Source of the DNA: Mycobacterium attenuatum
GTDB taxonomy: Bacteria; Actinomycetota; Actinomycetes; Mycobacteriales; Mycobacteriaceae
Reading direction: 5' to 3'
NCBI RefSeq assembly: GCF_900566085.1
Contig: NZ_UPHT01000163.1
Location: 1-49,032 of the forward strand
Length of the DNA stretch: 49,032 nucleotides
The notes beneath the pieces were generated by a model. It had not been told where the DNA came from. It saw only the letters and a list, made by a program, of their open reading frames with translations, and did no database searches. The stretch's first letter is position 1; each line of letters begins with the position of its first letter. A program made the translations under genes and the position numbers. Positions 25,858 through 34,134 of the stretch are shown here, one piece after another.

Positions 25858-27075
25858 TCACGCGGTCAACCGGATTGGCAGCCGCTTGAGTGAGTTGTTC
25901 AGGTTCGAGCGAATTCGCGCCGGCACGCCACTGAGCTCAATGTGCCGAAAGGTTGCCAACAGTTCCTCGAAAAACACCCGTCCCTCGAGCCTGGCCAGGT
26001 GCGCGCCCAGGCAGAAGTGGGCCCCCATCCCGAAGGAGAGGTGTGGATTCGGGTGACGGTGGATGTCGAAAACCTGCGGATCGTCGAAGACGGTCTCGTC
26101 CCGGTTGGCGGCGGTGTAGTACATCGCCACCTTGTCGCCTGCTCTGATATGGGTTCCGGAGAGTTCGGTGTCAACCAGGGCGGTGCGACGAAAATAGTGC
26201 AGCGGATTGTCATAACGAACGATCTCTTCGACCGCGCGTGGCAGCAGCGACGGGTCGGCCCGCAGCTCGGCCAACTGATCCGGATGGCGCAGCAGGGTCA
26301 AGAGCCCGGACGAGAGCATGCCCTTGGTGGTGTCGTTGCCCGCAGTGACCAGTTGGACGAAGAAGCCGCCGAAATCAGGGTCACTCATCGGCTGGCCACC
26401 GAAGTCCGCGTTCAAGATCGCGCTGGTCAGGTCCTCGGCCGGATCGCCGTGGCGGCGATCCGCGGCTAGCTCGATCGCGTACGCAGCCATCTCGGCCCCG
26501 GCGGCGCCGTCACCGTAGTTCGGCCCGGCCAGCTCCGGATCCTGACTCGAGGTGATGCGCTCGGCCAGCTTTTGCAGTGAGCACCAGTCTTGCCGGGGCA
26601 GGCCGAAGAACTCGCCGATTACGTGCGTGGGTAGCGGGGCGGCCACCTCGTGGACGAACTCGACCTCACCTTGTTCACAAGCCTCGGTCATGATCGTTCG
26701 ACAGATATCCCGAACTCGCTGCTCGAGACTGGCGATCGTGCGGGGGCGAAAGTGGTGTGACAGTGGGGCGCGGTACGCGTTGTGTCGGGGCGGGTCCATT
26801 GCCGCCAGCATGTTGCGCATCCGGGCTAGCGTCTCGGGCGCCAGATCCTCGATGACGATGCCACCTTCGGTTGCGGAATAGATCTCGGGATGTTGTGCGA
26901 CACGGACCACATCGGCATGACGCAGTACCGCCCAGAACCCGGGCTCACCCTCCATCGGCTGCCAGTGCACCGGATCGGTGCGTCGCAGCACCGTCAGCGC
27001 ATCGTGTGGGACACCGTCGGCGAACGTGTCGGGGTCGGCCAGATCGACCGAGCCCGGGTTAGTCGCGGCGCTCAT
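25858..27075 (-). CDS. Cytochrome P450 monooxygenase
   Basis: This is a complete 405-residue bacterial class I P450. The I-helix oxygen-activation motif is AGNDTTKG, the K-helix ExxR is in EEIVRYDNPLHYFRR, and the heme ligand is Cys355 in FGMGAHFCLGAHLARLE. Substrate and CYP family cannot be fixed by eye; the sequence has a CYP124/125/142-like character but is not clearly any of them. The ATG overlaps the stop of the cupin gene by four bases, so it is the third gene of an IDH-like/cupin/P450 operon. No ferredoxin gene is adjacent. Confidence 0.92.
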   Translation of the reverse strand: MSAATNPGSVDLADPDTFADGVPHDALTVLRRTDPVHWQPMEGEPGFWAVLRHADVVRVAQHPEIYSATEGGIVIEDLAPETLARMRNMLAAMDPPRHNAYRAPLSHHFRPRTIASLEQRVRDICRTIMTEACEQGEVEFVHEVAAPLPTHVIGEFFGLPRQDWCSLQKLAERITSSQDPELAGPNYGDGAAGAEMAAYAIELAADRRHGDPAEDLTSAILNADFGGQPMSDPDFGGFFVQLVTAGNDTTKGMLSSGLLTLLRHPDQLAELRADPSLLPRAVEEIVRYDNPLHYFRRTALVDTELSGTHIRAGDKVAMYYTAANRDETVFDDPQVFDIHRHPNPHLSFGMGAHFCLGAHLARLEGRVFFEELLATFRHIELSGVPARIRSNLNNSLKRLPIRLTA

Positions 27076-27527
27076 CCTAGGAGGACATGTGGGCGGGACA
27101 GCCCCGCAGCCTCACACAGCGCGAGGTAGGTCGCCAGGGCGCTGGCTGCGTCGAAGACGCTTTCGACGTTGCCGTCGGCGTCGAGGTTCAGGTTGGCCCC
27201 GTAGATCTGGAACCACACGTGGGTGTCGTCCTCGAGGACCTGCAGCGTATGGACCGACCCGGCCGGTTCGTACAGGAACGAGCCCGCGCGGTTGACGTAG
27301 CTGTACTCCTTGTACCTCCAGGCTCCGGACGTCGTGTACGCATACACTGGCCCGGTGTGCTTGTGCCGCTGCACCTCGTAGCCGGCCCGGAAGACGTTCT
27401 CCACGATCCAGAGGCCCTCGGCCTCCTTCACCTGGATCACCTTCAGCTGGGAGCCATCGCCGATGTCGACGAAGGGCAGCTCGTCGGCGCCGATATGAAC
27501 GGCCCTGGGGAGATCAATGGTCGTCAC
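27072..27527 (-). CDS. Cupin, 2,4'-dihydroxyacetophenone dioxygenase-family protein
   Basis: This is a 151-residue single-domain cupin: HIGADELPFVDIGDG, EVQRHKHTGPVYAYTTSGAW with metal-type histidines, YEPAGSVHTL and GANLNLDADGNVE. The set is characteristic of the family named after 2,4'-dihydroxyacetophenone dioxygenase (C-C bond-cleaving, iron-dependent). The substrate here is unknown. GTG at 27527 matches the usual N-terminus (TTIDLPRAVHIGADELP); an upstream ATG at 27575 in the same frame would add 16 residues with no similarity. It overlaps the P450 start and follows the IDH-like gene by about 70 bases. Confidence 0.82.
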   Translation of the reverse strand: MTTIDLPRAVHIGADELPFVDIGDGSQLKVIQVKEAEGLWIVENVFRAGYEVQRHKHTGPVYAYTTSGAWRYKEYSYVNRAGSFLYEPAGSVHTLQVLEDDTHVWFQIYGANLNLDADGNVESVFDAASALATYLALCEAAGLSRPHVLLG

Positions 27528-27597
27528 CTGAAACCAACCTTTCTGGTTGTGCACCCGGGATATATAGAGACCCAAACTTGGCTTACTGCAGGTATTT

Positions 27598-29088
27598 TCA
27601 TTGCCCCTGACCTAGCGAGTAGGCGGGCTGGCCGTCGAACCGGTACAAACCCTCGGTCTTGATGACGTCGAATCCGTCGCGATACAGCCGGTGCAGCAGC
27701 TGCAGGATGTGACTGGGCGCGGCTGTTCCAGGGCGCGGAGCCTGAAATCGGGCCCGCCAGTGGTCGGTGCAGAAGGTCTCCGGGAAGCCGGCGGGCCACA
27801 CCTTGACACCGCGGTTGGTGATCATCTGCAACTGCAACCAGCCGTCTGCGGCCGAACAGTGCAAGGCGGCGGCCAGGTGATCGGGACGCGTTTGCGGGGC
27901 GTCCAAGAACACGTCGACACCGTCGAGCGTCTTCTTGGCGCGCGTCGCCGGGCGCGCTGGCGCAATCGGCGAGCGGGGCAGGGCCGGGTAGTCCACTGCG
28001 GCCAGCTGCCGCGGGCGGTGGCCCAGGTGCGCGAGCACCGCCTTGGCGAAGTCACGGGTGCCCAACGGCGTGCGCCCGGCGGAGACGATGTCGTAGGTGG
28101 CCGCCCCTGCCTCGAGCGCTGCGAGCCAAGCGTTGTGGACCCGGGCGGCCACATCGCCCTGGCCGATGTGCACCAACATCATCACCGCACCGAGCAACAG
28201 CCCTGAGGGATTGGCTACGTCGTGACCGGCTCGACGCGGCGCCGACCCATGAATGGCCTCGAACATGGCAACGTTGTCGCCGATATTGGCCGATCCAGCC
28301 ATGCCCACCGAACCGGCAATCTGGGCCGCGACATCGGAAAGGATGTCGCCGTAGAGATTAGGCACCACGAGGACGTCAAAACTTTCCGGAGTGTCGGACA
28401 GCTTCGCGGCGCCGATGTCGACAATCCAGTGTTCCGAGGCGATTTCGGGGTAGTCGGCGGCGACTTCGTCGAACACCTGGTGAAACAGCCCGTCGGTCAT
28501 CTTCATGATGTTGTCCTTGGTCAGACAGGTGACCTTGGATCTGCCGTGCCGGCGGGCGTATTCGAAGGCGTAGCGGCAGATCCGCTCACAACCTGGCCGG
28601 CTGATGAGCTTGAGGCATTGGGTTACCTCGTCGGTCTGACGGTGCTCGATCCCGGCGTAGAGGTCTTCTTCGTTCTCCCGCACGATTACCACGTCCATGC
28701 CGGGGTGGCGGGTTGGCACAAACGGCGCATACGCCACGCAGGGACGTACGTTGGCATAGAGGCCCAGGGTTTTGCGGACCGTCACGTTGAGTGACTTGAA
28801 CCCGCCGCCCTGAGGCGTGGTGATCGGCGCCTTCAGGAAAACCTTTGTCCGGCGCAGTGATTCCCACGCTTGCGGATCGATTCCGGAGGTGTGGCCACGC
28901 AGGTACACCGCTTCCCCGATCTGCACCTCCTCGATGTCCAATTGGGCCCCGGCGCCGGAGAGGATGTCCAGCGTCGCCCGCATGATCTCGGGCCCGATGC
29001 CGTCTCCGTGGGCCACCGTGACAGGTACCGCAGTCGGTGTGGTGGGCACGTGACCTGAGTCGTCGGGTACGCGGCATCCGGTAGTCAT
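27598..29088 (-). CDS. Isocitrate/isopropylmalate dehydrogenase-family protein with C-terminal extension
   Basis: The product has 496 residues. The first about 350 form the beta-decarboxylating dehydrogenase fold: HGDGIGPEI, KAPITTP, RENEEDLYAGIE, TKDNIMKMTDG, VVPNLYGDILSDVAAQIAGSVGMAGSANIG and EAIHGSAPRRAG. The last about 140 residues (DGVDVFLDAPQTRPDHLAA onward) are an extra domain like that of Thermus/Rickettsia-type isocitrate dehydrogenases, whose length is the same. This differs from the Icd1 and Icd2 types known from M. tuberculosis. As first gene of a TetR-linked operon with a cupin and a P450, it may act on a dedicated substrate rather than in the TCA cycle; that is inference. Confidence 0.85.
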   Translation of the reverse strand: MTTGCRVPDDSGHVPTTPTAVPVTVAHGDGIGPEIMRATLDILSGAGAQLDIEEVQIGEAVYLRGHTSGIDPQAWESLRRTKVFLKAPITTPQGGGFKSLNVTVRKTLGLYANVRPCVAYAPFVPTRHPGMDVVIVRENEEDLYAGIEHRQTDEVTQCLKLISRPGCERICRYAFEYARRHGRSKVTCLTKDNIMKMTDGLFHQVFDEVAADYPEIASEHWIVDIGAAKLSDTPESFDVLVVPNLYGDILSDVAAQIAGSVGMAGSANIGDNVAMFEAIHGSAPRRAGHDVANPSGLLLGAVMMLVHIGQGDVAARVHNAWLAALEAGAATYDIVSAGRTPLGTRDFAKAVLAHLGHRPRQLAAVDYPALPRSPIAPARPATRAKKTLDGVDVFLDAPQTRPDHLAAALHCSAADGWLQLQMITNRGVKVWPAGFPETFCTDHWRARFQAPRPGTAAPSHILQLLHRLYRDGFDVIKTEGLYRFDGQPAYSLGQGQ

Positions 29089-29125
29089 GGTGCAGGTCTC
29101 CCGGTCGGCAGGCTGTAGGAAACAT

Positions 29126-29149
29126 ATAACACGTATTGAATAACACGTA
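29126..29149. promoter_or_regulatory. Direct repeat ATAACACGTA x2, candidate regulator site
   Basis: Two exact copies of ATAACACGTA (29126-29135 and 29140-29149) are separated by TTGA in an AT-rich patch of the 162-base gap between the IDH-like gene and the TetR gene. Position and repeat suggest binding of the TetR protein or promoter elements for the minus-strand operon. The core resembles a KstR half but fails its GTT position. Confidence 0.5.
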
Positions 29150-29221
29150 ATATACTTCGTGAATCGTAGGTTGGCAAGAGCGGGCTCGGTCGCGCAACTC
29201 GGCAGGGCGGCGCTCTATGAA

Positions 29222-29236
29222 TTGAGTTGAACTCAA
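29222..29236. promoter_or_regulatory. Perfect 15-base palindrome before the TetR gene
   Basis: TTGAGTTGAACTCAA is a perfect odd-centred inverted repeat ending 14 bases before the GTG start of the TetR gene. This is a typical place for an autoregulatory TetR operator. Confidence 0.55.
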
Positions 29237-29250
29237 CTTATGCTGAGGGT

Positions 29251-29859
29251 GTGCCCAGCAGAACGACATCGCGGTCATCCACCACGCAGCGCGTGTTGCT
29301 CGATGCCGCGGTGGCGGAGTGGGCCGAAACTGGTGAGCTGGAGGTTGCTGCCGTCGCGCGCAGGGCCGGAGTCAGCACCGGCCTGCCCTACCGGTATTTC
29401 CGCACCCGTTCCGGATTGCTGATCGCGCTGGTTGAGGACTTCTATCGTCGTCTGGGCGAGGCGGCAACGCTGCGCAACTACGACGCGCCGACGTGGGCGG
29501 ACCGTGAGCGGCAGCGTATCCGCGACTGGCTGGAATTTCTCTACGACGAGCCGCTGGCGCCGCTGGTATTGGGCGGGCCGTTGGGCGACGGGCCCGTGGT
29601 GGCCGAAAATACCCGTTCAGTACGGCAATTGGCCGATGTCGCGGCGCGCAACATCATGCACGCTCAGCGTCTCGGTGAGCTGCCGGGGGATCGAGATCCA
29701 CACATGCTGTCGGTAGCCACGTTGTCAGGTGTCCATGCGATGAGCGTGCTGGCGCTCAGCCGAAACCCTCGCCCGCCCGCCGCCGAGGTTTGCGAACAAG
29801 TGTGGCTATTCGTGGCCGGCGCTGTCGGCCTTGCCATTCACGAAAGTCAGGGATCATGA
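29251..29859 (+). CDS. TetR-family transcriptional regulator
   Basis: This is a 202-residue protein. The N-terminal helix-turn-helix is VAAVARRAGVSTGLPYRYFRTRSGLL (about residues 28-53), followed by an all-helical ligand domain. GTG at 29251 is preferred; a TTG at 29227 would extend it into the palindrome. It is divergent from the IDH-like/cupin/P450 operon, and its TGA overlaps the PhyH gene start by four bases. It most likely represses both units in response to an unknown, perhaps acyl-CoA-type, ligand. Confidence 0.9.
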   Translation: MPSRTTSRSSTTQRVLLDAAVAEWAETGELEVAAVARRAGVSTGLPYRYFRTRSGLLIALVEDFYRRLGEAATLRNYDAPTWADRERQRIRDWLEFLYDEPLAPLVLGGPLGDGPVVAENTRSVRQLADVAARNIMHAQRLGELPGDRDPHMLSVATLSGVHAMSVLALSRNPRPPAAEVCEQVWLFVAGAVGLAIHESQGS

Positions 29860-30701
29860 GCACCAAGCATGACATTTCAACGCTGGACGACTTGACCGGT
29901 GACCTGGCCGGCCGCTACCGGTGGACGCCCAGCTCGGGTGCATCTGTTGCTGACGAGGTGGTCGAAGCCGATCTGGCAGCGCTGACCCGTGACGGCTATG
30001 TCATCTGGGAAAACCTGTTGAGCCACAATGAATGTCAGCGAATCCGGGACGCGGTGGCCCCCATGCTCAACCACAATGGGCGCAATTCCTTCGAGGGCCA
30101 GCTCACACAGCGGCTGTACAGCGTGCTGACCAAGACCCGGGTATGCGACCGGTTGGTCGATCATCCACGGGCCTTGGCTGTTCTCGACCGGCTGCTGATG
30201 CCCAACTACCTGCTCTCTGCGATACAGGTGATCAACATCTGGCCGGGCGAATCCAGCCAACTGTTGCACTACGACGATGCCTTCTACCCGATCCCCCGGC
30301 CCCGTCCCGCCCTTGGCGCCGCCACGATCTGGGCTATCGACGATTTCACCGCCGACAACGGCGCCACAGTGGTGATTCCCGCAAGCCATCGCTGGGGTGA
30401 CCGGCAGCCGACTCCCGACGACGCACCCAGGTCCGTGATCATGCCCGCCGGCTCGTGCGTCTTCTTCCTAGGCACCCTGTGGCATGGCGGCGGCGCCAAC
30501 ACTAGCGAGACATCCCGCCTGGCAGTCACCGCACAATACTGCCAACCCTGGCTGCGGCCGCTCGAGGCGTTCAGCCTGTCGGTGCCGACCGAGATCGTCA
30601 AAGTGGTGTCTGCGGACATTCAGCGCATGCTGGGCTACAGCATCCACCCGCCGTTCGTCGGGGCGGTCGATGGCCGGCATCCGCTTCGGCTGCTCGAGTG
30701 A
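29856..30701 (+). CDS. Phytanoyl-CoA dioxygenase (PhyH)-family oxygenase
   Basis: This is a 281-residue Fe(II)/2-oxoglutarate oxygenase. Iron ligands are His138 and Asp140 (LHYDDAF) and the distal His210 (LWHGGGANTS); the 2-oxoglutarate-binding Arg lies in SRLAVTAQYC. It hydroxylates an unknown substrate. ATG at 29856 overlaps the TetR stop, so regulator and enzyme are translationally coupled. It belongs to the same TetR-centred module as the divergent IDH-like, cupin and P450 genes. Confidence 0.9.
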   Translation: MSTKHDISTLDDLTGDLAGRYRWTPSSGASVADEVVEADLAALTRDGYVIWENLLSHNECQRIRDAVAPMLNHNGRNSFEGQLTQRLYSVLTKTRVCDRLVDHPRALAVLDRLLMPNYLLSAIQVINIWPGESSQLLHYDDAFYPIPRPRPALGAATIWAIDDFTADNGATVVIPASHRWGDRQPTPDDAPRSVIMPAGSCVFFLGTLWHGGGANTSETSRLAVTAQYCQPWLRPLEAFSLSVPTEIVKVVSADIQRMLGYSIHPPFVGAVDGRHPLRLLE

Positions 30702-30809
30702 TGCAGCAACCCAGAACGCCGAAATTGCCGCCACGGCTGGGATATTCGACAGCATTCGACGTTTTCACAGCCACGGCGGCAATCTGGGCGGGTTGCTGAG
30801 TACGGGCAG

Positions 30810-31385
30810 CTACGCCGGTGGCATCAAGACGGTGTCGATCAGGTACACCGTCGCGTTCGCGGTCGGTACCCCGCCACACACCACACCCGCGTTGTTGACC
30901 CGCAGGTTGTTGCCCTGTCCGGTCACGTTCACGTTGGCTCCCTGCAGGGTCTTGTGGGAGCCGACGACCTTGGCGGGGCTGAGCTGGCCCTGCACCACGT
31001 GGTAGGTCAGGATGCGGTTCAACAGGTTTGAATCGGTCTTGAGCTGGTCGATGGTCGACGCCGGCAGCTTGCCGAAGGCGGCATCAGTCGGCGCGAACAC
31101 GGTGTACTGACCGTTGTTGAGCGTGTCGACCAGGTTGACCTGCGGGTTGAGCTGGCCGGACACCGCCGAGGTCAATGTGGTGAGCATCGGGTTGTTGGAT
31201 GCCGCTACCGCCACCGGAACCTGCGACATCCCCTCCACCGATGCCGGGCCACTGGGGTTGGCGGCCGCGTAATCCGCGCATCCCGGCCCGACCAGATCGG
31301 CGGCCGCCGCAGTCGGCGAAGCGGCCACGGCCAGGCTCACGACCGCCGCCGCAACCAAACCTGCTGCTGCAATTGGACTTTTCAT
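30810..31385 (-). CDS. mpt70: MPT70-like secreted fasciclin-domain antigen
   Basis: This is a 191-residue protein with a signal peptide (KSPIAAAGLVAAAVVSLAVA, cleavage near SPTAAAA) and one FAS1 domain: DLVGPGCADYAAANPSGPAS, AASNNPMLTTLTSAVSGQLN, NLVDTLNNGQYTVFAPTDAAF, LTYHVVQGQ and TANATVYLIDTVLMPP. Two cysteines match the disulfide of MPT70. ATG at 31385 fits the AAGGAG site better than GTG 31388. A SigK-like promoter lies about 65 bases upstream. The order mpt83-dipZ-mpt70 is that of Rv2873-Rv2875, here located inside the sterol region. Confidence 0.92.
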   Translation of the reverse strand: MKSPIAAAGLVAAAVVSLAVAASPTAAAADLVGPGCADYAAANPSGPASVEGMSQVPVAVAASNNPMLTTLTSAVSGQLNPQVNLVDTLNNGQYTVFAPTDAAFGKLPASTIDQLKTDSNLLNRILTYHVVQGQLSPAKVVGSHKTLQGANVNVTGQGNNLRVNNAGVVCGGVPTANATVYLIDTVLMPPA

Positions 31386-31448
31386 CACTATCGGCTCCTT
31401 CGGTTCTTTCGACGGCGGTGCGCCATCTGTTCATGCCGGACATTGGTG

Positions 31449-31475
31449 ATTCGGAGCGGTGGCCGTCTTGGATTG
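31449..31475 (-). promoter_or_regulatory. SigK-like promoter of mpt70
   Basis: On the minus strand CAATCC and CCGAAT are separated by 15 bases, in the gap between dipZ and mpt70. SigK promoters of mpt70/mpt83 have, as I recall, CCATCC and CCGAAT elements. The same CCGAAT with 15-base spacing occurs before mpt83. Confidence 0.6.
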
Positions 31476-31488
31476 CCGATGATCGAAA

Positions 31489-33243
31489 TCAGCCGTAGGT
31501 GAAGGAGTACACCCGCAGCCCTTTTCCGGGCCGCACCTCCAACGTGCCGCTCTCGACGCGGTCGCCGGCGACAATCTGGTGCGATGTCGGGGGTCCGCTG
31601 ATCGGTATCGTGGTGGTCTGGCCATTCCGGGTCACTGCGAGGGTTCCGGTTCCGCCGGCCACGACGTAGACGTTCTTGGCGTGGTAGTTGAGTTTGATAC
31701 TGGACTCTTCGTTTTCGGCCGTCGCCGCCTGGTAGTCCAGCGACCATGGCCCGCGCAGCGCGAAACTGTCCGCGGCCAGGTTTGGCGGGTAGTCGAATGT
31801 CGCCGAGCCTTCGTCATACTGACCGCCGCCGCCGTAGTTGACCACCTTGCCCACCCCGAAGTACGTCTCGGGAGTGGTTTGCTGTTGCGGCGTAAGGTCG
31901 GTCGCGTCCACCGGCGCCGGGAGGTTGACCCCGGGGTGGGCGGTGGCGAGCAATTGCCTGATCATGTTCTCCGTGACGTTGTAGTCCCCTTCGCCGAACT
32001 TGATGTGTCGCACCGCGCCGGTGGCGTCGATCAGATACTCCGCGGGCCAGTATCGGTTGCGGTAGTTGGTCCACGTGGAGTAGCTGTTATCCAGCGCAAT
32101 GGGGTATGTGATGCCAAGGTCGGCGGCCCCCTTGGCCACGTTGCCGGGCACCTTCTCGAAGGCGTACTCCGGTGTGTGAATCCCGATGACCTCGAACCCC
32201 TTGTCTTTATAGGCGTTGTACCAGCCGACGACGTGTGGGATGGCCCGTTGGCAGTTGATGCACGAGTAGGCCCAGAAGTCGACCAGGACCACTTTGCCGC
32301 GTAGCGAACCCAGGTCGAGGGGTTGGCCGCCGGGCGTATTCAGCCATTCCACGATTCCCTTGAGATCTGGCGCGCTGCCGCAGTTTTCGAGTTGCGTGGC
32401 GCCGTTGCTGCAATTCGACAACTGCGCGTTCTGGTCGTTGACGATGCCGCCGAGGTTGAGCTTTTCCCGGATCTGCTGATCGCCGCCGAGCCTGTCCTGC
32501 AACGAACTGGTGTAGTCGGGAATGGCGCGCTGCAGTATCGCGGGCAGGTTGAACACCAGCGCCACCGCGAGCAGGATCGTCACAATCCCAGCGGCGAACC
32601 GGATTTCACGCTGACGACGCCGAAAGGCGCTCACCCGCTCGGCTACCCGCTGGCCGGCCAACGCGAAGAACAGCAGCGGCAGTGCCGCGCCGGCCGCGAA
32701 TGCCAGCGTGAGAACGACGGTGCCGACACCGATCTGAGCTGTGGCCCCTGCTACTACGATCGCGGCCAGCACGGGTCCCGCGCAGGGAACGTACAGCACG
32801 CCCAGCGCCAGACCCAGACCGAAGCCGTTGCTGCGGTTGCCGACCTGCCGTTGCGGAATCCTCGAGAACGGTCGTTCCAGCAGCTGCTCGAACGCGGGAA
32901 ACATCAGGCCCAGCCCGATCGCGGCCAGGGCAACCAACGCGACCCAGCGAATCGCGTCCTGCGGCAGATGCAGCAGCGACAGCAACGCCGAGCCGGTCAA
33001 GGTGACCACACTGAAGCTGAACACCAGGCCGCCGATCACCCGGTATGGGCGCAGGGTCTCCGAAAGCCCGCGCCGCGGTTTCGTCGCCACAGCGCCGTCG
33101 CCACCAGACTCGTTGCGCGAGGCCAACTCTGGATCGCCGCGTTGCGCGCCCGCGAAGAAGATCACCGGCAGGACCGGCAGAATGCACGGCGATATGCCGG
33201 TGATGAGGCCCCCGACAAAGCCAATCAGCGCGAGTGTCAACAT
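31489..33243 (-). CDS. dipZ: DipZ, membrane thiol-disulfide reductase (CcdA-thioredoxin fusion)
   Basis: The product has 584 residues. The first about 270 form a CcdA/DsbD-type membrane domain with about six to seven segments and two conserved cysteines (ISPCILPVLPVIFF; VPCAGPVLAAIV). A periplasmic-side thioredoxin domain follows with Cys328-Ile-Asn-Cys331 (FWAYSCINCQRAIPHV), then a C-terminal beta-rich domain (ATFDYPPNLAADSF). It carries electrons from the cytoplasm to extracellular thiols. Start ATG 33243 begins at MLTLALIGFVGG; the M. tuberculosis annotation (695 residues) includes a long N-terminal extension that may be an artefact. It lies between mpt83 and mpt70, all on the minus strand. 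Confidence 0.92.
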   Translation of the reverse strand: MLTLALIGFVGGLITGISPCILPVLPVIFFAGAQRGDPELASRNESGGDGAVATKPRRGLSETLRPYRVIGGLVFSFSVVTLTGSALLSLLHLPQDAIRWVALVALAAIGLGLMFPAFEQLLERPFSRIPQRQVGNRSNGFGLGLALGVLYVPCAGPVLAAIVVAGATAQIGVGTVVLTLAFAAGAALPLLFFALAGQRVAERVSAFRRRQREIRFAAGIVTILLAVALVFNLPAILQRAIPDYTSSLQDRLGGDQQIREKLNLGGIVNDQNAQLSNCSNGATQLENCGSAPDLKGIVEWLNTPGGQPLDLGSLRGKVVLVDFWAYSCINCQRAIPHVVGWYNAYKDKGFEVIGIHTPEYAFEKVPGNVAKGAADLGITYPIALDNSYSTWTNYRNRYWPAEYLIDATGAVRHIKFGEGDYNVTENMIRQLLATAHPGVNLPAPVDATDLTPQQQTTPETYFGVGKVVNYGGGGQYDEGSATFDYPPNLAADSFALRGPWSLDYQAATAENEESSIKLNYHAKNVYVVAGGTGTLAVTRNGQTTTIPISGPPTSHQIVAGDRVESGTLEVRPGKGLRVYSFTYG

Positions 33244-33294
33244 GCTTGGTATTCGGTGCCGACCGGCTACCGGATTGGCCGGGCACCCAACGAA

Positions 33295-33320
33295 GAAAGC
33301 CCGGCCGCAGCCGGGCTTTC
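33295..33320 (-). terminator. Hairpin between mpt83 and dipZ
   Basis: An 11-bp perfect stem, GAAAGCCCGGC/GCCGGGCTTTC, with a four-base loop (CGCA) lies between the mpt83 stop and the dipZ start. On the minus strand it is followed by TTCG. It may reduce read-through from mpt83 into dipZ. Confidence 0.65.
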
Positions 33321-33335
33321 CCGCTTCCGCAGAGG

Positions 33336-34001
33336 CTACTGGCTCGGCGGCATCAAGACGGTGTCGATCATGTACACGGTCGCGTTGGCGGTGTGAACGC
33401 CCCCGCATACCAGTCCGGCACCGTTGACCTTGAGGTCGTTGCCCTGGCCGGTCACGGTCACGTTAGCCCCTTGCAGGGTCTTGTGGGTGCCGTCGATCTT
33501 GCGCGGGCTCGCCTGACCTTGCACCACGTGATAGGTCAGGATGCTGCTCAGCAGCGCTGAGTCCGTCTTGAGCTGATCGATCGTGGCCGCGGGCAGCTTG
33601 TCGAAGGCCGCGTTGGTGGGCGCGAACACCGTGTACTGGCCGCTGTTGAGGGTGTCGACCAGGTTCACGTTCGGATTCAGCTTGCCCGACAGAGCCGACG
33701 TCAGCGTCGTCAACATCGGGTTGTTCGACGCCGCCGTCGCCACCGGATCCTGCGCCATCCCGGCTACCGAACCGGGACCACTGGGATTCTGCTTGGCATA
33801 TTCCGAGCAGCCCGTACCGATGAGGTCAGCCGCCGGATCGGCCATCCCCGTGGTCGAGGCGGGCGCTGCCATGCTGCTCGACGCGGTAGTGCCCGTCGAC
33901 TGGCCAGTGGCCGATTTGTTGTTCGAACAAGCCGAGAAACCCCCGATAGCGATCGCCGCGAGGCTCGTCGCCGCGACTGTCCTGGCCCAACCATTCATCA
34001 T
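33336..34001 (-). CDS. mpt83: MPT83-like FAS1-domain lipoprotein
   Basis: This is a 221-residue lipoprotein. The signal (WARTVAATSLAAIAIGGFSA) ends in a lipobox-type FSAC, followed by a Ser/Thr-rich linker and a FAS1 domain nearly parallel to MPT70: ADLIGTGCSEYAKQNPSGPG, MAQDPVATAASNNPMLTTLT, FAPTNAAFDKLPAATIDQLK and TANATVYMIDTVLMPPSQ. AAAGGAG precedes the ATG at 34001 (or 33998). A SigK-like promoter is 60-86 bases upstream. MPT83 is a surface-anchored antigen and TLR2 ligand in the bovis/tuberculosis group. Confidence 0.93.
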   Translation of the reverse strand: MMNGWARTVAATSLAAIAIGGFSACSNNKSATGQSTGTTASSSMAAPASTTGMADPAADLIGTGCSEYAKQNPSGPGSVAGMAQDPVATAASNNPMLTTLTSALSGKLNPNVNLVDTLNSGQYTVFAPTNAAFDKLPAATIDQLKTDSALLSSILTYHVVQGQASPRKIDGTHKTLQGANVTVTGQGNDLKVNGAGLVCGGVHTANATVYMIDTVLMPPSQ

Positions 34002-34060
34002 GTTCGTTTCGACTCCTTTGTCACCAGACGGCCGTGTGCCGCTCCTGTCGGACATAAGCC

Positions 34061-34087
34061 ATTCGGAGACACGGCCGCCCCGGACGG
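34061..34087 (-). promoter_or_regulatory. SigK-like promoter of mpt83
   Basis: On the minus strand CCGTCC and CCGAAT are 15 bases apart, about 60 bases before the mpt83 start. The arrangement equals that before mpt70, which strengthens both. No sigK or rskA gene is in the window. Confidence 0.62.
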
Positions 34088-34134
34088 GTGCGATGGGTGC
34101 GAATCCGCGAACCAGCCGCGACGGCGACGGGTGC

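Noticed and set aside
29126..29149. ATAACACGTA repeats considered as KstR boxes
   Set aside because: The conserved GTT of the KstR site is GTA in both copies, and the neighbouring genes have their own TetR regulator.
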